Source of the DNA: Candidatus Avelusimicrobium pullarium
GTDB taxonomy: Bacteria; Elusimicrobiota; Elusimicrobia; Elusimicrobiales; Elusimicrobiaceae
Assembly: GCA_944323745.1 (NCBI GenBank)
Contig: CALUTQ010000002.1
Coordinates: forward strand, 1 to 64,000
DNA: 64,000 nt
Reading direction: 5' to 3'
In this document: in pieces, positions 61,103-64,000 of the stretch
Layout of the letters: each line of letters begins with the position of its first letter
Numbering within the stretch: position 1 is the first letter of the stretch
The notes under the pieces: model-generated
What the model saw: only the letters and a program-made list of their open reading frames with translations
Database searches by the model: none
What the model was told of the DNA's origin: nothing
Translations under genes and position numbers: made by a program

Positions 61103-61951
61103 TTACATAATTGTGCCGGACGGTAAATCCGAATATTTTTTAATGCGCAGCATTTTCAGGCGGTCTTCGTCTATGCCGGTGCGGCTGAAGAACACGTGTT
61201 CAATGGCGCTGGCCGGCGAAATGTAAATGCCGCGTTTGACGCCTTTAGGGTCTGCATTGAGGCCCAGCCAGACGTAAAAAGTTTTGATATCGTTGAAATT
61301 TTTAACTTCCAACTCCGCCGCGGCCCGCTGTAAAAGCGCCGCATCGCCAAAACCGCTGGTAATGGCCGCGCTGTGATAGCCGCAGTTTTTGGCGGCACAA
61401 ATATCGCGGTGGGTGTCCCCCACCACATAAACCATATCCGGCGTAAATTTTGTTTTAAATTTTTTCTCCGCGCGTTTGACGGCTGCTTTAAGCATATCCT
61501 CGCGGGTGTGGCCGTCTTCGCCGTAGCCGCCAAACGTAAAATATTTCAGCAGGCCCGAAGGTTCCAGCTTGATTTGGGCGCCTTTTTCAATATTGCCCGT
61601 ACCCAGCCCCAGGGCCACATCTTTTTCTTTGGAAAGTTTTTCCAGCAGTTTTTTTACGCCCGTGACCAGTTTATACGCTTTTTTCTTGCAAGCGGCTTTT
61701 ACTTCCGCCGGCAAGAGTTCCAAGTATTTATCGTAAATCTTTTTTACCTCGGCTTTGGTGGCTTTTTTGCCCTTGACAAGCTGATAGACGATGGCAAAAT
61801 TGTCCGTATCCGTCCGGCCGGAAATAAGACTGTGTTCAAATTTGGGTTCCTTTCCGTAAAGTTCTTTGACGGCTTTGATCAGCGCGGTGCGGCCGGCGCC
61901 CCCTGCATTTACTAAAGTGCCGTCCAAATCAAACAATACTAACTTTTTCAT
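61103..61951 (-). CDS. HAD-superfamily phosphatase (PGP-like) with C-terminal extension
   Basis: This 282-residue protein has motif I FDLDGTLV (nucleophile Asp8), motif II GLGTGN, and motif IV VVGDTHRDI. A helical cap covers about 15-90. The core ends near residue 220; the last 60 residues (GVKRGIYISPASAIEHVF and onward) are an extension not usual in phosphoglycolate phosphatases. The start overlaps the EamA stop (ATGA), so it is translationally coupled. The substrate is unknown. Confidence 0.85.
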   Translation of the reverse strand: MKKLVLFDLDGTLVNAGGAGRTALIKAVKELYGKEPKFEHSLISGRTDTDNFAIVYQLVKGKKATKAEVKKIYDKYLELLPAEVKAACKKKAYKLVTGVKKLLEKLSKEKDVALGLGTGNIEKGAQIKLEPSGLLKYFTFGGYGEDGHTREDMLKAAVKRAEKKFKTKFTPDMVYVVGDTHRDICAAKNCGYHSAAITSGFGDAALLQRAAAELEVKNFNDIKTFYVWLGLNADPKGVKRGIYISPASAIEHVFFSRTGIDEDRLKMLRIKKYSDLPSGTIM

Positions 61952-62841
61952 TTCGTAGCCTCTCCTTGTTTGCTGACAATGCCCGTTACAATATAGGCGC
62001 CGCCCATAGCAAGCACCAAACCGAGCACTTTAAAAACGGTAATTTTGTCCAGCCCCAAAAGGACCGACAAGATAAACGTCATAACGGGGTAAGACAGAAT
62101 AATGGCCGTTGCCTTGCCCAAGTCCATATGCCGTATGGCAAAATACCAAAACGTGTTACCCGCGAAATAATTGATGACCGCGGTAAAAGCCAGCGTCCAC
62201 CACAGGGCAGGCGCAGGCTTAAATATGATTCCCTGCGTATATGCTACGTATATTATAAGCAAAAACAGGGCCGGCAACGCAAACAAAGCGCGCGCGGCGG
62301 CTATTTGGGCAGGATCCATATTGGCGGGCAGTTTTTTGGCAAAAATATGGCTTACCTGAAACATCCACAAACAGCCTACAATCATCAAGTCCCCCTTTAA
62401 CTGCACGCTAAAGCCCGTCTGCCATAAAAGCAGCGTAACGCCGGCAACGACCAGTAAAGAGCCGCCTATCTGTTTAAACGTGGGGCGTTCCTTTAAAATC
62501 AGCCAGGAAAGCAAGATGGAATAAACGATTTCAAACTGATTTAAAATAGCGCCGTTTGTGGGCGTGGTGTAATTGAGGGCAATCATAAACACCGTCATAG
62601 GCAGTGCCGTGCCCAAAGTGCCTAAGCCCATAAACTGCCAGAATAATTTTTTGTCAAACAAAATTTTCCAACCGCCAGTTTTGCTCAGGTAAGGCCAAAA
62701 CAAAAGTACGGCCCCGCCGCAGCTTAAAAACAAAAATAAAGCCGTTGTAACGTAGGGTACAGCGTATTTGGCCACCACCAAATTGGCCGCGGTAATAAAC
62801 CAAGACAGCCAGATGGCTGCCACGGGGGATAATTTTTTCAT
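61948..62841 (-). CDS. EamA-family transporter (copy 2)
   Basis: This 297-residue protein has ten membrane helices in two EamA halves (about 8-140 and 155-290), with PTNGAILNQFEIVYSILLSW closing the first. It is a drug/metabolite exporter-like carrier for unknown substrates. It overlaps the upstream EamA gene by 4 bp and the HAD gene by 4 bp. Confidence 0.9.
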   Translation of the reverse strand: MKKLSPVAAIWLSWFITAANLVVAKYAVPYVTTALFLFLSCGGAVLLFWPYLSKTGGWKILFDKKLFWQFMGLGTLGTALPMTVFMIALNYTTPTNGAILNQFEIVYSILLSWLILKERPTFKQIGGSLLVVAGVTLLLWQTGFSVQLKGDLMIVGCLWMFQVSHIFAKKLPANMDPAQIAAARALFALPALFLLIIYVAYTQGIIFKPAPALWWTLAFTAVINYFAGNTFWYFAIRHMDLGKATAIILSYPVMTFILSVLLGLDKITVFKVLGLVLAMGGAYIVTGIVSKQGEATK

Positions 62842-63719
62842 TTATGCTCCTGTTGTTTTTTGACGATCAGACTAATCCAATAGGCACCCGCCAGCGTCAG
62901 TGCCAAACCGGCTAACTGGTAAAAGTGCAGGGTTTCAAATCCAAGCATCAAAGATAAAATATACGCCAAAACGGGATAAGACAAATAAATGGCCGTTACT
63001 TTGCCCAAATCTAACGCGCGGATGGCCTGATACCACAAAATCATCGCCCAGCCGTATTTAAAAATGCCCGTATAAATAAGTACGCCTGCAGCTTGCAGGC
63101 CGGGTTTAAAGGTCAGCCCGCCTTGTACGCCCAGCATAAGCAAAATTATGGCCAAAGCCGGCAGGGCATACAAGTTGCGCGCGGCGGCAATTACGCGGTG
63201 GTCCAACTGTTTGGGCAGTTTTTTGGCCACGCAGGAAGCGGCCTGCAGCATCCACGTGCAGCCCACCACCATCAGGTCCCCCGTCCAACGCGGGGTGTAT
63301 TGTTCTTTGGATAAAATCAAAATAACGCCCGTCAGAATGAGCAGGCTGCCCCATATTTGCTGTTTGGTGGGAATCTCTTTTAAAAACAACGCGGCAATCA
63401 GCAGGGAATAAAAAAGTTCGGACTGTTGCAAAATGGCGGCGTTGCCCGGGGTGGTGTAATGCAAAGCCCACAATAAAATGGAAAACGGAAGCGCGGTGCC
63501 AAAGGTGCCGATGAACAAAAATTTCCAGCGGGTTTCTTTGGCAAAAATTTCCCCCCATTTTTTGTTTTTGCTCAGCCACGGGGCAAAACAGGCCACCGCT
63601 ACAATTGTGCCGGCAAAAACCAGTAAAGACGGGCTGATAACGCCCACGGCATAACGCCCCGCAATGGGTGAAAAACCGATAATGGCCCAGCACAGCCAAA
63701 CAGCTAAAAGAGGGTTCAT
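62838..63719 (-). CDS. EamA-family transporter (copy 1)
   Basis: This 293-residue protein has ten membrane helices and is paralogous to the next gene (shared TTPGNAAILQQSELFYSLL-like segment, YLSYPVLAYILS). Start ATG 63719 has GGAGC 5 nt upstream; a longer frame lacks a Shine-Dalgarno. It is first in the EamA-EamA-HAD-fchA-helical protein operon. The tandem pair might act as a heterodimer, though single ten-helix EamA proteins work alone. Confidence 0.9.
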   Translation of the reverse strand: MNPLLAVWLCWAIIGFSPIAGRYAVGVISPSLLVFAGTIVAVACFAPWLSKNKKWGEIFAKETRWKFLFIGTFGTALPFSILLWALHYTTPGNAAILQQSELFYSLLIAALFLKEIPTKQQIWGSLLILTGVILILSKEQYTPRWTGDLMVVGCTWMLQAASCVAKKLPKQLDHRVIAAARNLYALPALAIILLMLGVQGGLTFKPGLQAAGVLIYTGIFKYGWAMILWYQAIRALDLGKVTAIYLSYPVLAYILSLMLGFETLHFYQLAGLALTLAGAYWISLIVKKQQEHK

Positions 63720-64000
63720 TTTTGCTCCACGGTAAACAGATAAATAAATTATATCAAATAGCGAAGTATCTGTTCGACGAAAAAACAAGTTTTTTGCAGT
63801 CGCTGTTTATCGGAGAATTGTGCGGAAAATACGGCTCTGTTGGCGTAATGTCAGGTAAATTTACGGGCGGCCTGTGTGCTTTTGGCACAAATTTAGAACG
63901 CCGCCGAATGACCTATGCTGGAAATGTGTAGGTATGCGCGGAGGATGTGCCCCACAGTATAAAAACGGAAAGTTTTGCTATGCGTCGGAAATTTTGCTAA
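63720..64000. other. Gene-free end of window
   Basis: 280 bp upstream of the EamA operon with no supported gene or clear repeat. The operon promoter should lie here; TATAAT-like ATATAA stands near 63750 on the minus strand, but no convincing -35 was found. Confidence 0.35.

Overview
The window is a bacterial chromosome segment of roughly 50% GC with dense, mostly short operons. The envelope is Gram-negative (FadL, OprB and TolC-type outer-membrane proteins, lipoproteins, a YejM-like sulfatase). The mix of a prepilin-like protein with a Cys-rich tail, an [FeFe]-hydrogenase maturase, FeoAB and amino-acid decarboxylases suggests a host-associated fermentative anaerobe. My best guess is Elusimicrobiota (gut Elusimicrobiaceae). 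That is inference from gene content; no rRNA is present to confirm it.

Layout. 0-2.3 kb: rimP-nusA-infB (infB cut by the window edge). 2.5-6.3 kb: an outer-membrane protein, then a gene-poor, strongly AT-rich stretch with a relic XRE gene, degenerate repeats, DnaA-box-like sites, and a lone gene behind helically phased TGTCA repeats. 6.3-9.6 kb: mutY and a two-gene PD-(D/E)XK / beta-CASP nuclease cassette. 9.7-20.1 kb: FadL, a TPR membrane protein, a degenerate PfkB kinase, dCMP deaminase, a TolC-MacA-MacB exporter, and an ECF sigma / anti-sigma / periplasmic-protein operon. 20.5-28.3 kb: lipoprotein, rmuC, a Chlamydia-type aaxABC arginine-agmatine operon and an adjacent PLP-dependent decarboxylase. 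28.3-38 kb: potassium channel, radical SAM, sirtuin, HD, GDPD-like, two DUF805 genes, YbaK, YejM-like sulfatase, a DUF4145/HEPN-like protein, an MFS transporter and tRNA-Arg(TCT). 38.5-46.8 kb: dinB, a glycosyltransferase-like gene, a Cys-rich prepilin, and a tightly overlapping RecB-like nuclease / LtaS-like / FGGY-kinase operon. 47-54.9 kb: ankyrin protein, a candidate C-rich small RNA, a 56-aa ferredoxin whose 3' end and terminator are tandemly triplicated, FeoAB, HxlR with a divergent flavin reductase, a lipoprotein and PepT. 55-63.7 kb: HydE, a GYF-domain membrane protein, an all-helical protein, FchA, a HAD phosphatase and two EamA transporters.

Themes. The acid-resistance island (aaxABC plus the decarboxylase) should exchange arginine for agmatine and consume protons. 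Across the window two kinds of gene start recur. Many genes have clear AGGAGG-type Shine-Dalgarno sites. A set of first-of-transcript genes instead have a TANNNT box 6-8 nt before ATG and no Shine-Dalgarno, which looks like leaderless transcription. The most novel-looking items are the leaderless pattern, the C-rich small RNA, the phased-repeat/AT-rich locus, the nuclease pair and the ferredoxin 3'-end triplication.
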